Made by a program: the position numbers and the translations under genes. 64,000 nucleotides of DNA, taken from the NCBI GenBank assembly GCA_964371355.1, contig CAYJMG010000002.1, positions 119,597 to 183,596 on the forward strand, read 5' to 3'. Positions 17,386-25,631 of the stretch are shown piece by piece. Every line of letters begins with the position of its first letter. Within the stretch, counting starts at the first letter, position 1. Source of the DNA: JACRBR01 sp964371355. Lineage in GTDB: Bacteria; Chloroflexota; Dehalococcoidia; DSTF01; JACRBR01. The notes beneath the pieces were generated by a model. The model was not told the DNA's origin, did not search any database, and worked only from the letters and a program-made list of their open reading frames with translations.

Positions 17386-17409
17386 GCGTCCTCCGCGGCT
17401 CCGCGGTGA
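17386..17409. repeat. Dispersed intergenic phrase (CTCCGCGGCTCCGCGGTGA)
   Basis: The sequence ahead of the epimerase gene resembles the widespread intergenic phrase CCTCCGCG-TCT/CTGCGGTGA. A related copy is found at 45511-45543 in this window. Function unknown; recognition is from memory of many bacterial genomes. Confidence 0.4.
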
Positions 17410-17418
17410 GTTGAGAGC

Positions 17419-18531
17419 ATGAAGATAGTAACCATCGTCGGCGCCCGGCCCCAGTTCATCAAGGCTGCGCCGTTCTCCCGCGCCGTCCGCCGCCGCCACA
17501 CCGAGATCCTGGTCCACACGGGTCAGCACTACGACCCGCTGCTCTCCGACGTCTTCTTCGACGAGCTGGCGCTACCCCGCCCGGACTACCACCTCGGCGC
17601 CGGGTCGGGCTCGCACGGGCGCCAGACGGGACAGATCCTCGAGCGGGCGGAAGAGGTGATGTGGAAGGAGCAGCCCGACGCCGTCGTCATCTACGGCGAC
17701 ACTAACAGCACGCTCGCGGGCGCGCTGGCCGCGGCCAAGCTCGCCATCCCCGTCGCGCACGTCGAGGCCGGCCTGCGCAGCTTCGTCCGCGACATGCCGG
17801 AGGAGATCAACCGCGTCCTCGCCGACCGCATCAGCACCTGGCTCTTCGCTCCGACCGAAACGGCTGTCGAGAACCTGCGTGCGGAGGGTGTGCCGCTTGC
17901 CAATGCGGACGAGGCAATCGCGGATCCGGCCACCAATACCCTGAAACCCGCAACCTACTTGACCGGCGACATCATGTGCGACGCGCTCCAGCAGAACGCC
18001 GCCATCGCCGAGCAGAAGTCGCGCGTCCTCGATCAGCTCGCACTGCGACCGGGCGAGTACGTCCTCGCGACGATCCATCGCGCGGCGAACACCGACGACG
18101 TCGCCCGCCTGGGCGAGATCTTCGACGCGCTGGCGCTGCTGCATGAGACAGTGATCCTGCCGCTGCACCCGCGCACCAGGGCCGCGCTGCTGGGCACCGA
18201 CATCGAGGTCGAGCCTTCGGTGCGCGTCGTCGATCCTGTCGGCTACCTCGACATGCTCCAGCTTCAGCGGCACGCCCGCACGGTGCTCACCGATTCCGGC
18301 GGGGTACAGAAAGAGGCATACCTGCTCGGGGTGCCCTGCGTCACGCTCCGCGACGAGACGGAATGGCCCGAGACACTCGCCGCGGAGTGGAACGTGCTCG
18401 CCGGCGCCGACTGCGAGCGCATCCTGCGCGCCGCCCGCCGCCCTCGTCCGGCGACGGCTCCACCGCCCGTCTTCGGCGACGGGCACGCCGCCGAACGGAT
18501 GGTGGCCATCCTTGAGCGCACCGTCGGCTAA
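17419..18531 (+). CDS. UDP-GlcNAc 2-epimerase family (WecB/WbpI-like)
   Basis: The 370-residue GT-B-fold epimerase has VGARPQFIKAAPFSRAV, HTGQHYDPLLSDVFF, YGDTNSTLAGALAA and AGLRSF..MPEEINR, all diagnostic. The DSGGVQKEAYLLGVPCVTLR block binds the UDP moiety. WecB makes UDP-ManNAc, whereas WbpI-type relatives epimerise UDP-GlcNAc3NAcA. Because WbpD-, WbpE-, WbpB- and WbpA-like genes follow directly, the WbpI role is favoured, but sequence alone does not separate the two. Confidence 0.93.
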   Translation: MKIVTIVGARPQFIKAAPFSRAVRRRHTEILVHTGQHYDPLLSDVFFDELALPRPDYHLGAGSGSHGRQTGQILERAEEVMWKEQPDAVVIYGDTNSTLAGALAAAKLAIPVAHVEAGLRSFVRDMPEEINRVLADRISTWLFAPTETAVENLRAEGVPLANADEAIADPATNTLKPATYLTGDIMCDALQQNAAIAEQKSRVLDQLALRPGEYVLATIHRAANTDDVARLGEIFDALALLHETVILPLHPRTRAALLGTDIEVEPSVRVVDPVGYLDMLQLQRHARTVLTDSGGVQKEAYLLGVPCVTLRDETEWPETLAAEWNVLAGADCERILRAARRPRPATAPPPVFGDGHAAERMVAILERTVG

Positions 18532-18576
18532 GATGCTCCGGGGAGCCGGAATCTGACCCGGGAGCGACACCAGCCC

Positions 18577-19167
18577 ATGACCACCACCACCGCCTACATC
18601 CATCCCACCGCCGATGTCTCATCCGACGCGCAGGTCGGCGAGGGCACGAAGGTCTGGCACGAAGCCCAGGTCCGCGAGGGCGCCCGTATCGGCCGCGACT
18701 GCGTCCTCGGCAAGGGCGTCTACATCGACAAGGGCGTCGTCATTGGCGACCGCTGCAAGGTCCAGAACCGCGCCTCCATCTTCCACGGCGTCACGCTGGA
18801 GGACGGCGTGTTCGTCGGCCCCCACGCCGTCTTCGCGAACGACCGCTTCCCCCGCGCCGTGACGCCGGAGGGCGTCCTGAAGTCTGACGACGACTGGGAG
18901 GAGGGGCCGGTGCTGGTCGCGCACGGTGCGTCGGTCGGGGCAGGCGCGGTCGTCCTGCCCGGCGTCACCATCGGCGCCTGGGCGCTCGTTGCCGCGGGCG
19001 CGGTGGTCACGTCCGACGTCCCCGCGCACGCCATCGTGAAGGGCAACCCCGCGCGCATCGCCGGCTGGGCCTGCACCTGCGGCCGCCCGCTGCGCATGGA
19101 GCGCCCGGACCACTACCACTGCGATACCTGCGGCCGCACCTTCGATGCCGCCTCGATGCACGACTAG
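18577..19167 (+). CDS. Left-handed beta-helix N-acetyltransferase (WbpD/WlbB-like)
   Basis: The 196-residue protein is built of hexapeptide repeats from IHPTADVS to about residue 150, with the VFVGPHAVFANDRFPRA loop typical of WbpD/WlbB 3-N-acetyltransferases. These acetylate UDP-GlcNAc(3NH2)A using acetyl-CoA. Unusually, the C-terminus adds a small zinc-ribbon-like tail with two Cys pairs (CTCGRPL and CDTCGRTF). The gene sits in the order expected for the 2,3-diacetamido mannuronate pathway. Confidence 0.88.
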   Translation: MTTTTAYIHPTADVSSDAQVGEGTKVWHEAQVREGARIGRDCVLGKGVYIDKGVVIGDRCKVQNRASIFHGVTLEDGVFVGPHAVFANDRFPRAVTPEGVLKSDDDWEEGPVLVAHGASVGAGAVVLPGVTIGAWALVAAGAVVTSDVPAHAIVKGNPARIAGWACTCGRPLRMERPDHYHCDTCGRTFDAASMHD

Positions 19168-19177
19168 GCGGGATCCC

Positions 19178-19204
19178 GTCATGCTGAGCGCAGCGAAACA
19201 TCTT
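19178..19204. repeat. Dispersed GTCATGCTGAGCG... phrase
   Basis: The 27 bp right after the acetyltransferase stop match the well-known intergenic phrase GTCATGCTGAGCG-AGCGAA-CATC that recurs in many unrelated bacterial genomes (its reverse strand reads FRCAQHD). Origin and function are unknown; probably REP-like. Confidence 0.55.
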
Positions 19205-19292
19205 GCCGCTGGTGCCGAGGGCGCCGCTTTCTCAGGCAGGACTGCCGTGCGTGGCTCCATCGGGCGCGGCAGGTAAGGTGTCCCGCGACAGC

Positions 19293-20405
19293 ATGATCAA
19301 ACTCGCCCACCCGCTGATTGAAGACGACGAACAGCAGGCTGTCCTCGACGCCCTCCGCTCAGGGCAACTCGCGCAGGGACCGCGTGTCGCCGACTTCGAG
19401 CGCGCGTTCGCCGAGTACACCGGCGCGACGCACGCGATCGCGGTCAACAGCGGCACCGCCGCCCTTCACACCGCGCTCCTCGCCCACGGCATCGGCGCGA
19501 TGTCTGATACCGGCGCGGCCGACGACGAGGTCATCGTCCCCGCGTTCTCGTTCGCGGCGACGGCCAACACCGTCCTGCAGGCCGGTGCTCGCCCCGTCTT
19601 CGTCGACGTCCGCGACCACGACTTCAACGTCGACCCCACCGTCGTCGGCGCCGCGATCACCCCGCGCACGCGCGCGATCGTCGCCGTGCACCTCTACGGC
19701 CGCATGTGCGATGCCCCGGCCCTTAAGGCGCTCTGCGATGAGCGCGGCTTCGTGTTCATCGAGGACGCGGCGCAGGCCGTCGGCGCCTCCATCGGCGGAC
19801 AGCACGCCGGCACGTTCGGCACCGGTTGCTTCTCCTTCTACGCCACCAAGAACCTCACCACCGGCGAAGGCGGCATGATCACCACCGCCGATCCCGCCGT
19901 CGCCGAGCGCGCCCGCGCGGTCCGCTCGCAGGGCGAGCGCACCCGCTACGTCACCGATCTTCTGGGCTGGAACTACCGCATGACCGAGCCCGCGGCGGCG
20001 CTTGGCCTCGCGCAGCTCGCGAAGCTCAACGCGCGCAATCAACAGCGGCGTGAGAACGCCGCGCGGCTGAACCAGCTCCTCGCCGGCAACACCCGCATCG
20101 TGCTGCCGACCGAGGACGCCGGCCAGGTGCACGCGTGGCACCAGTACACCATCCGCGTCCGGGCCGGACGCGAGGCGCGCGACGCCCTGCAGGCCGCCCT
20201 TCGTGACCGCGGCATCGAGTCCGCCGTCTTCTATCCTGCGCCCATCCACCAGCAGCCCCACTACCGGCGCCTCGGCTATGGCGACCTCGAGCTGCCCGTC
20301 GCCACGCGCCTCGCGGCTGAGGTGCTCTCCCTCCCCATCCACCCGTCGCTGACGGACACCGACCTGCAGACCATCGCCACCGCGGTCAACGATCTGACCC
20401 GGTAG
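19293..20405 (+). CDS. DegT/DnrJ aminotransferase (WbpE/WlbC-like)
   Basis: ATG 19293 gives the family-typical start MIKLAHPLIEDDEQQAVLDA; the longer frame runs into a dispersed repeat and is rejected. Motifs are SGQLAQGPRVADFERAFA, EVIVPAFSFAATANTVLQ, FIEDAAQAVGA and FSFYATKNLTTGEGGMI with the PLP lysine. WbpE aminates the 3-keto group of UDP-3-keto-GlcNAcA using glutamate. The enzyme shares only family-level similarity with the other aminotransferase at 12028, so the two probably act on different keto-sugars. Confidence 0.92.
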   Translation: MIKLAHPLIEDDEQQAVLDALRSGQLAQGPRVADFERAFAEYTGATHAIAVNSGTAALHTALLAHGIGAMSDTGAADDEVIVPAFSFAATANTVLQAGARPVFVDVRDHDFNVDPTVVGAAITPRTRAIVAVHLYGRMCDAPALKALCDERGFVFIEDAAQAVGASIGGQHAGTFGTGCFSFYATKNLTTGEGGMITTADPAVAERARAVRSQGERTRYVTDLLGWNYRMTEPAAALGLAQLAKLNARNQQRRENAARLNQLLAGNTRIVLPTEDAGQVHAWHQYTIRVRAGREARDALQAALRDRGIESAVFYPAPIHQQPHYRRLGYGDLELPVATRLAAEVLSLPIHPSLTDTDLQTIATAVNDLTR

Positions 20406-20410
20406 TCCTG

Positions 20411-20456
20411 CTCCCGCTTTCCGCTTCTCACTACTTCTCACTACCCATCTCTCACC
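20411..20456. repeat. Low-complexity dispersed phrase (CTTCTCACTA)2
   Basis: The short gap before the oxidoreductase contains two perfect copies of CTTCTCACTA (20424-20443) and further CT/CAC-rich variants. It resembles the GTAGTGAGAAG-type intergenic repeats seen in many genomes. No function is known. Confidence 0.45.
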
Positions 20457-20478
20457 TCCGAACAGCTATCCTTCCTCC

Positions 20479-21498
20479 ATGACAGAACTCCGCGCGGCCG
20501 TCATCGGCCTCGGCGCCATGGGTGCGAACCATGCCCGCCTCTATGCCTCGATACCCGGCGTCCGTCTCGCCGCCGTAGCCGACACCGACCCCGCGCGCGC
20601 GGCTGGCGCAGCTCACGGCGCAGCCGTGTACGACGATCCCGCCCGCATGCTCCACGAGGCGCGACCGGAGCTGGTGAGCGTCTGCGTGCCCACCCGGGCG
20701 CATTTCGCAGTGGCGAGCGCCGCCATCGAGCGCGGCATCCCCCTGCTCGTCGAGAAGCCGCTGGCCGCCACGATCGATGAGGGCGAGCGCCTGCGCGACC
20801 TCGCCGCCGATCTCGGCGTGCCGCTGACCGTCGGGCACATCGAGCGCTTCAATCCGGCCGTGCTCGAGCTGAAGCGCCGGCTCGGCGAGGGCGAACTCGG
20901 CCGCGTGTACCAGGTCCACGCCCGTAGGCTGGGGCCGTTCCCCCACCGCGTCCGCGACGTCGGAGTCGTGCTCGACCTAGCTCCGCACGATATCGACGTC
21001 ATGCGCTTCCTGCTGGGGTCGGAAATCGTGCGCGTGCAGGCCGAGACGGAGCGCCGCCTTGCCACCGAGCACGAGGACATGCTGGCCGGCGTCCTGCGTT
21101 TCGCGAACGGCGTCGTCGGCGTACTGGACGTGAACTGGCTCACCCCGACGAAGATCCGCGAGCTTACCGTCCTCGGCGAGCGCGGCATGTTCGTCGTCGA
21201 CTACCTGGCGCGCGAGCTGGCGTTCTACGCCAACCCGCAGGCCGCGCCCTCGGGCGATCCCGAGTGGGCCGCGCACCACGGCAAGGGCGTGACGGAGGGC
21301 CCGCGCCGCGACATCGCTATCGAAAAGCGTGAACCGCTGCGAGCCGAGCTGGAAGCCTTCGCACGCGCCGTCCGCGAGCGTACGCCGGTCGCCGTCACTG
21401 CGGACGACGGGCTCGCCGCCATGCGGGCCGCGCAGGCCCTGATCGAGGCCGCGAACACCGGCCGGCCGGTGGCCGTGCCCGCCGGGGCGGCATCGTGA
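20479..21498 (+). CDS. Gfo/Idh/MocA oxidoreductase (WbpB/WlbA-like)
   Basis: The 339-residue protein has an N-terminal Rossmann fold (AVIGLGAMGANHARLYASIPG), the VEKPLAAT motif with the catalytic Lys, and GHIERFNPAVLELK followed by a C-terminal alpha/beta domain. WbpB oxidises C3 of UDP-GlcNAcA with NAD+, providing the ketone for WbpE. TATCCT ends 6 bp before the ATG, so the gene may also be transcribed alone without a leader. It is followed by the WbpA-like gene after 7 bp. Confidence 0.92.
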   Translation: MTELRAAVIGLGAMGANHARLYASIPGVRLAAVADTDPARAAGAAHGAAVYDDPARMLHEARPELVSVCVPTRAHFAVASAAIERGIPLLVEKPLAATIDEGERLRDLAADLGVPLTVGHIERFNPAVLELKRRLGEGELGRVYQVHARRLGPFPHRVRDVGVVLDLAPHDIDVMRFLLGSEIVRVQAETERRLATEHEDMLAGVLRFANGVVGVLDVNWLTPTKIRELTVLGERGMFVVDYLARELAFYANPQAAPSGDPEWAAHHGKGVTEGPRRDIAIEKREPLRAELEAFARAVRERTPVAVTADDGLAAMRAAQALIEAANTGRPVAVPAGAAS

Positions 21499-21505
21499 GC
21501 GCGAC

Positions 21506-22798
21506 ATGAACGTCACAATCGCCGGCCTGGGCAAGATCGGTCTGCCGCTCGCGGTGCAATTCGGCGCGAAGGGCGCGCAGGTGACGGGGTACGACATCAA
21601 CCCCGAACGCTGCGCCATCATCAACGACGGGCGGAACCCGCTACCGTCGGAGCCCGGCCTCAGCGAGAAGATCCCCGGCCTCGTCGTCAGCGAGCACCTG
21701 CGGGCGACGACCGACGCGCGGGAGGCCGCATCGCACGCGGACACCGTCGTCCTTATCGTCCCCGTCGACATCGACGCGGCCCAGCAGCCCGACTTCACCG
21801 CGCTCGACGCCGCCGTGGACGCGCTTGCCTCGCACCTGAAGCGCGGTGTGCTCGTCATCGTCGAGACCACCGTCCCCGCCGGCGCCACACGCAACCGCGT
21901 GGGCGCGCGCATCGCCGCGGCGACGGGCATGACGCCCGGCGCGGACTTCGCGCTTGCCTTCAGCCCCGAGCGCGTTTCGTCGGGCACCGTGCTCCATGAC
22001 CTGCAGCAGTACCCGAAGATCGTCGGCGGCGTCGACGCCCACAGCACGGCGCGAGCTGCGGAGTTCTACGCGGCGATGCTCGACGCGGAGATCCTGACCG
22101 TGCGCGACGCGGAGACGGCGGAGTTCAGCAAGCTGGTGGAGACGACCTACCGCGACGTGAACATCGCGCTGGCAAACGAGTTCGCTCGGATCGGCGACGC
22201 CCTCGGCCTCGATACGCTGGGCGCCATTGCCGCCGCGAACACACAACCGTACTCCCATGTCCACGCGCCCGGCCCGGGCGTCGGCGGACACTGCATCCCC
22301 GTATACCCGTACTTCCTCCTGCACCCTCAGATGCCGGGCGCCGCACAGCCTCCCGCCCTGGAGACGGAGCTGGTCGCGACGGCCCGCCGGGTTAACGACG
22401 GCATGGCGCACTACGCCATCGACCGGCTGGCGCAGGCGTTGGGCACCCTTGAGGGGACGACCGTGGCCGTCATGGGGCTCGCTTACCGCGCGGGCGTGAA
22501 GGAGTCGCGCCACAGCAGCGCCTTCCCGCTGGCGCACGCGCTGATCGCAGCCGGCGCGGTGGCGTACGTGCACGACCCGCTGTTTAGCGACGCGGAGGTC
22601 CGCGCGCTGGGACTCGAGCCGCCGCCGGCATGGCCGTTGGCGTGCGATGCGCTGGTGATCCAGGCGTGGCACAGGCAGTATCACGGGCTGGACTTCGCAG
22701 GCTTCAAGGGGCTGCGGGCCGTGCTGGACACGCGGGCGTCGCTGGATGCGGCGGACATGCTGTCACTGGGGATCGCCTACGTCGGTCTCGGACGGTGA
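21506..22798 (+). CDS. UDP-N-acetyl-hexosamine 6-dehydrogenase (WbpA/WecC-like)
   Basis: The 430-residue UDP-glucose/GDP-mannose dehydrogenase family protein starts with VTIAGLGKIGLPLAVQFGAKG (NAD site). It has the ETTVPAGATR and SPERVSSGTV blocks, and its catalytic cysteine Cys263 lies in GPGVGGHCIPVYPYF. It converts UDP-GlcNAc (or UDP-ManNAc) to the uronate in two NAD+-dependent steps. As the last of five consecutive pathway genes it would perform the first reaction, as WbpA does. Its 3' end overlaps the convergent hepT by 36 bp. Confidence 0.93.
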   Translation: MNVTIAGLGKIGLPLAVQFGAKGAQVTGYDINPERCAIINDGRNPLPSEPGLSEKIPGLVVSEHLRATTDAREAASHADTVVLIVPVDIDAAQQPDFTALDAAVDALASHLKRGVLVIVETTVPAGATRNRVGARIAAATGMTPGADFALAFSPERVSSGTVLHDLQQYPKIVGGVDAHSTARAAEFYAAMLDAEILTVRDAETAEFSKLVETTYRDVNIALANEFARIGDALGLDTLGAIAAANTQPYSHVHAPGPGVGGHCIPVYPYFLLHPQMPGAAQPPALETELVATARRVNDGMAHYAIDRLAQALGTLEGTTVAVMGLAYRAGVKESRHSSAFPLAHALIAAGAVAYVHDPLFSDAEVRALGLEPPPAWPLACDALVIQAWHRQYHGLDFAGFKGLRAVLDTRASLDAADMLSLGIAYVGLGR

Positions 22799-23152
22799 TT
22801 GGAGGATATCGTTCCGGGTCTTATGTAGGCGCAGCAATCGCACCAGCTCTGGTACGTCGGAGGTCAGCGCCTCCCACACAATCTCACGCTGAATATCCCA
22901 GTACACGTGCACGAGGATGTTCCGCATTCGCGAGATGGCGGCCCACGCGATATCCGGATGCGCCGCTCTGAACTCCGTGCTCAGGCCTCGGCTCGCTTCG
23001 CCGATGATCTCGAGCTCGCGAACGACGTTGTTATAGAAGGAGCGGTCATCGAGCGCCGCCTCGTGCACGCCTTCAATCGACCGCGCGATATGCTCCGCCG
23101 CATCGAAGATGTCCGCCAGGTATTGCTCGTCTCGCTGGGCGTTACGCGGCAT
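22763..23152 (-). CDS. hepT: HepT-like HEPN ribonuclease toxin
   Basis: The 129-residue all-helical protein carries the HEPN motif RX4-6H in SRMRNILVHVYWDI. It has VRELEIIGEASRGLS and HPDIAWAAI, classic for the DUF86/HepT family. HepT is an RNase toxin neutralised by its MntA partner through polyadenylylation of a Tyr next to the RX4H site; a Tyr is present in HVYW. Translation overlaps the mntA end by 11 bp, and the 3' end runs 36 bp into the convergent dehydrogenase gene. Confidence 0.9.
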   Translation of the reverse strand: MPRNAQRDEQYLADIFDAAEHIARSIEGVHEAALDDRSFYNNVVRELEIIGEASRGLSTEFRAAHPDIAWAAISRMRNILVHVYWDIQREIVWEALTSDVPELVRLLRLHKTRNDILQSPSETDVGDPQ

Positions 23153-23459
23153 AGACCGTCACGGAGGAATCCAGGATTTCCTTCCGACGCGCGCCATTGC
23201 GGCTCTGTTCGACGCCGCGTTTGGTAAGCAGGTCCACCGGCCGTCCCAGTAGTTGCTCAAGCTCCATTTCGGCTTGTGCGAATGCCACCAAGCCGATCCG
23301 TACGCCGGGCTCGAACGTGACGAGCACATCGATGTCGCTATCCGGCCGGAAATCATCGCGGAGCACCGAGCCGAACACGGACATCTCGCGGATTCTCCAC
23401 CGCTTGCAGAAGTCCGCGATCGCCTCCATCGGCAGGTCGATCCTCAGTTCCTTGACCAT
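23142..23459 (-). CDS. mntA: MntA-like nucleotidyltransferase antitoxin
   Basis: The 105-residue minimal nucleotidyltransferase has the pol-beta motif FGSVLRDDFRPDSDIDVLV (GSxxRxD plus the DxD pair) and VDLLTKRGVE. In MntA/HepT modules it transfers AMP to the toxin and so inactivates it. TAAGAT ends exactly 6 bp before the ATG, with no Shine-Dalgarno, suggesting a leaderless promoter. It is the first gene of the pair. Confidence 0.9.
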   Translation of the reverse strand: MVKELRIDLPMEAIADFCKRWRIREMSVFGSVLRDDFRPDSDIDVLVTFEPGVRIGLVAFAQAEMELEQLLGRPVDLLTKRGVEQSRNGARRKEILDSSVTVYAA

Positions 23460-23503
23460 ACCGGGATCTTAGCCGATCGTGCCCTGCGCTTTCCCGGCCC
23501 TCG

Positions 23504-23707
23504 TCAGGCCGGCTGGCCGAGGCGCCGCGACACGTACGACCACTGCGCGCGCGAAGACGAGTTGAGCCAGTCGCGGTAGGTATCCCGCGGCACGGGCCGC
23601 CCGCCTGGCACAGGCTGGCCATCCTCGACCATCGGCACCGTGCGCACCCCGTGGAGGGTCGCGCAGAAGCCGCAGTAGCATCCGCCGATCATCGTGTTGC
23701 CGTTCAT
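23504..23707 (-). CDS. Small cysteine-containing protein, unknown
   Basis: The 67-residue protein begins MNGNTMIGGCYCGFCATLHG; the CxCxxC cluster could bind a metal. The C-terminal half has DTYRDWLNSSSRAQWSYVSRR. AAGGAGGT lies 4 bp before the ATG, a strong ribosome site that supports a real gene. No family is recognised. It has its own upstream region and is not obviously linked to mntA/hepT. Confidence 0.65.
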   Translation of the reverse strand: MNGNTMIGGCYCGFCATLHGVRTVPMVEDGQPVPGGRPVPRDTYRDWLNSSSRAQWSYVSRRLGQPA

Positions 23708-23960
23708 CGCTACCTCCTTCGGCGGCCGATGGCGTCGCGCCGCCGTCCTTCAAGAGCAACATCGGAGGCCGGGTGTAAAGTCGCGCCGAGTGTGGTAAGG
23801 GGCATGTAAACGCGTGGGAAATTCAGGATTCGGCTGTCTGGCGGGCGCGATCAGCCCTGAGTCCATGTAGACAGCAGGCGGGACCGGCGGGAACAAATCG
23901 CCCTGACGCGGCGTCCTCTCATCATCCCCGGGCGGGACCGGGGGCAAGTGGAGGACGGAC

Positions 23961-24977
23961 ATGCATACATATCTCAACGGACATCGGTGGTTGTTTGCGG
24001 GCGTGGCCGCCGCCGTGCTGCTGCTCGGGGCGGCGTGCGCGGAAGGCGTCGCCGACAAGGATGCGCCGCCCGGCGAGCCAGGTGGGACCACGTCTGGCCC
24101 CGGTCCGGCGGCCGATGAATCCATGGGAGATGTCGACTACCGCGGAGAGGACGACGGTTCGAAGGTGGGAGCGCCCCTCGAAGGTAGCATCGCGACGGAC
24201 ACGAGCAGCGGGGGGTTCGAGAGCGGCGGCACGGGCTCCGCACCGAGCACGCTGCCGTCGACCCTGGACCGCAAGATCATCATGACGGCAACCCTGAGCC
24301 TGGAGACGGACGAGGTGTCGAAGCGGTTCGAAGACGTGGGGAACATCGCCGCGCAGTACGGCGGGTTCATCTCCAGCTCGGCGTTCGGGAACGACGAGGA
24401 TCTGCAGACGGCGTCGATCACGGTTCGCCTGCCTACCGAGAGCTACCAGAACGCGCTCATCGCGCTGCGCAAGCTGGGGGACGTGACGGCGGAGCAGTCG
24501 AACGCCAGCGACGTTACGGAGGAGTACACGGATCTCGACTCACGGCTGCGCAGCCTGCGGGCGGTAGAGGCGCAATACATCGAGTTCCTGACGCGCGCGA
24601 CGACCATCGACGAGATCCTCACGGTGCAGGACCGCCTCAACGCAACGCGCATCGAGATCGAGCAGGTGCAGGGGCGGATCAACCTGCTGGACAACCAGGC
24701 CGACCTGGCGACGATCACGGTGCACCTGGAGCAGCCGGTCGTGGAGCCGGCGCCGAAGACCGACGATGGCAAGACCACGCCGGTGGAAGCCCTGGAGAAC
24801 GGCTGGGAGGCGTCGCTAGAGCTGCTGGCGGGCACCGCGGCGGTGGTGCTGGTGGTCGTGGCGTTCTCGTGGTGGCTCGTCCCGGTGGCCGCTGTCGCAC
24901 TGTACTTCGTGCGGCGCCAGTCGAAAGCGATGAGAGAGCGACAGGCGGCCTTGCCGCCGCCACCGGCGCCGGCGTGA
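23961..24977 (+). CDS. DUF4349 lipoprotein
   Basis: The 338-residue protein has a lipoprotein signal (AAAVLLLGAACAEG), an acidic Gly/Ser linker to about residue 100 and a DUF4349 domain. The domain includes KIIMTATLSLETDEVSKRFE, YGGFISSS, ASITVRLPTESYQNAL, DVTEEYTDLDSRLRSL and a coiled coil IEIEQVQGRINLLDNQ. One C-terminal transmembrane helix (about 285-310) and a basic tail follow, so the protein may span the envelope. The family has no defined activity. GTGGAGGAC provides a ribosome site. Confidence 0.85.
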   Translation: MHTYLNGHRWLFAGVAAAVLLLGAACAEGVADKDAPPGEPGGTTSGPGPAADESMGDVDYRGEDDGSKVGAPLEGSIATDTSSGGFESGGTGSAPSTLPSTLDRKIIMTATLSLETDEVSKRFEDVGNIAAQYGGFISSSAFGNDEDLQTASITVRLPTESYQNALIALRKLGDVTAEQSNASDVTEEYTDLDSRLRSLRAVEAQYIEFLTRATTIDEILTVQDRLNATRIEIEQVQGRINLLDNQADLATITVHLEQPVVEPAPKTDDGKTTPVEALENGWEASLELLAGTAAVVLVVVAFSWWLVPVAAVALYFVRRQSKAMRERQAALPPPPAPA

Positions 24978-24999
24978 CGGTTCTGGCCGAGGCATGCAG

Positions 25000-25029
25000 G
25001 AGAAGGCGCGGAGCACACCGCGCCTTCTC
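25000..25029. terminator. Bidirectional hairpin between convergent genes
   Basis: A 12-bp perfect stem GAGAAGGCGCGG/CCGCGCCTTCTC with a 6-base loop lies between the DUF4349 gene and the convergent queD-like gene. ATTTCC follows on the + strand. Position and stability favour termination in both directions. Confidence 0.65.
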
Positions 25030-25052
25030 GATTTCCATGAGCCTGGGCTAAT

Positions 25053-25532
25053 TCAAAAGGTGTCAGAGGCCCAGCCGGACTGCCCGGGAGCCTCCTCGAC
25101 GCCGACGGTGATCGACGTCAGGTTCTTGACGCCGTCGAGCCCGAGATCGGCCTTCAGCCGCGCGACGAAGTACTCCGCGAGCCGCTCGGCCGTCGTGTTG
25201 TCGATGGGGAGAGGCAGCACGTCGGCCTTGGGGAAGACGAAGCCGCGCTCGCCGAGGCGCACCTTCCAGTTGCTGGCGCCCTCGTCGATCTCGAGCAAGG
25301 CGCTCTCCCGCTGGAGCAGGAACTTGTGGTCCAGCTCGTCGCAGACGGTCCGGCCGGCCTTCTTGAGGGCGGCGAAGTCGATGACCCAGGCGTCCTCGGT
25401 GAGCGTGCCGGCGACCTCGATGGTGACCGCGTAGTTGTGCCCGTGCAGGGGCTCCATCCGGCCGGCGAACGTGGCCATGTGGGCGGCGGCGAATCTGAGC
25501 CGGACCTTTTCGACGCGGACACGGTACTCCAC
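25053..25532 (-). CDS. 6-pyruvoyl-tetrahydropterin synthase / QueD family
   Basis: The 159-residue protein starts at GTG 25532. The zinc ligands are visible in RFAAAHMATF and LHGHNYAVTIEV, the catalytic Asp-His region in ELDHKFLL, and the pterin-anchoring Glu in VGVEEAPGQSG. The family includes QueD (6-carboxy-tetrahydropterin, queuosine pathway) and PTPS. No other queuosine gene is nearby and no CxxxHG QueD-type cysteine is obvious, so the exact product is left open. It stands alone on the minus strand. Confidence 0.85.
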   Translation of the reverse strand: MEYRVRVEKVRLRFAAAHMATFAGRMEPLHGHNYAVTIEVAGTLTEDAWVIDFAALKKAGRTVCDELDHKFLLQRESALLEIDEGASNWKVRLGERGFVFPKADVLPLPIDNTTAERLAEYFVARLKADLGLDGVKNLTSITVGVEEAPGQSGWASDTF

Positions 25533-25584
25533 ACGCGAAGCCTAGCGAGCCAACCGGTGAGGGCATAGCGAAAAAGGCCGGCAC

Positions 25585-25631
25585 ATATGGCGCATATCCT
25601 CTTGACACGGTGTCATCTCAGGACAAAGATA
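25585..25631 (+). promoter_or_regulatory. Promoter with two operator-like dyads
   Basis: TTGACA (25602-25607) is followed at 17 bp by AAAGAT (25625-25630). Two inverted repeats lie on it: ATATG GCG CATAT (25585-25597) and TGACAC G GTGTCA (25603-25615), the latter overlapping the -35. This suggests regulated transcription of the secreted protein at 25776. A leader with a GC-rich hairpin (about 25696-25720) followed by TGCGTGTTTT lies downstream and may attenuate. Confidence 0.5.
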
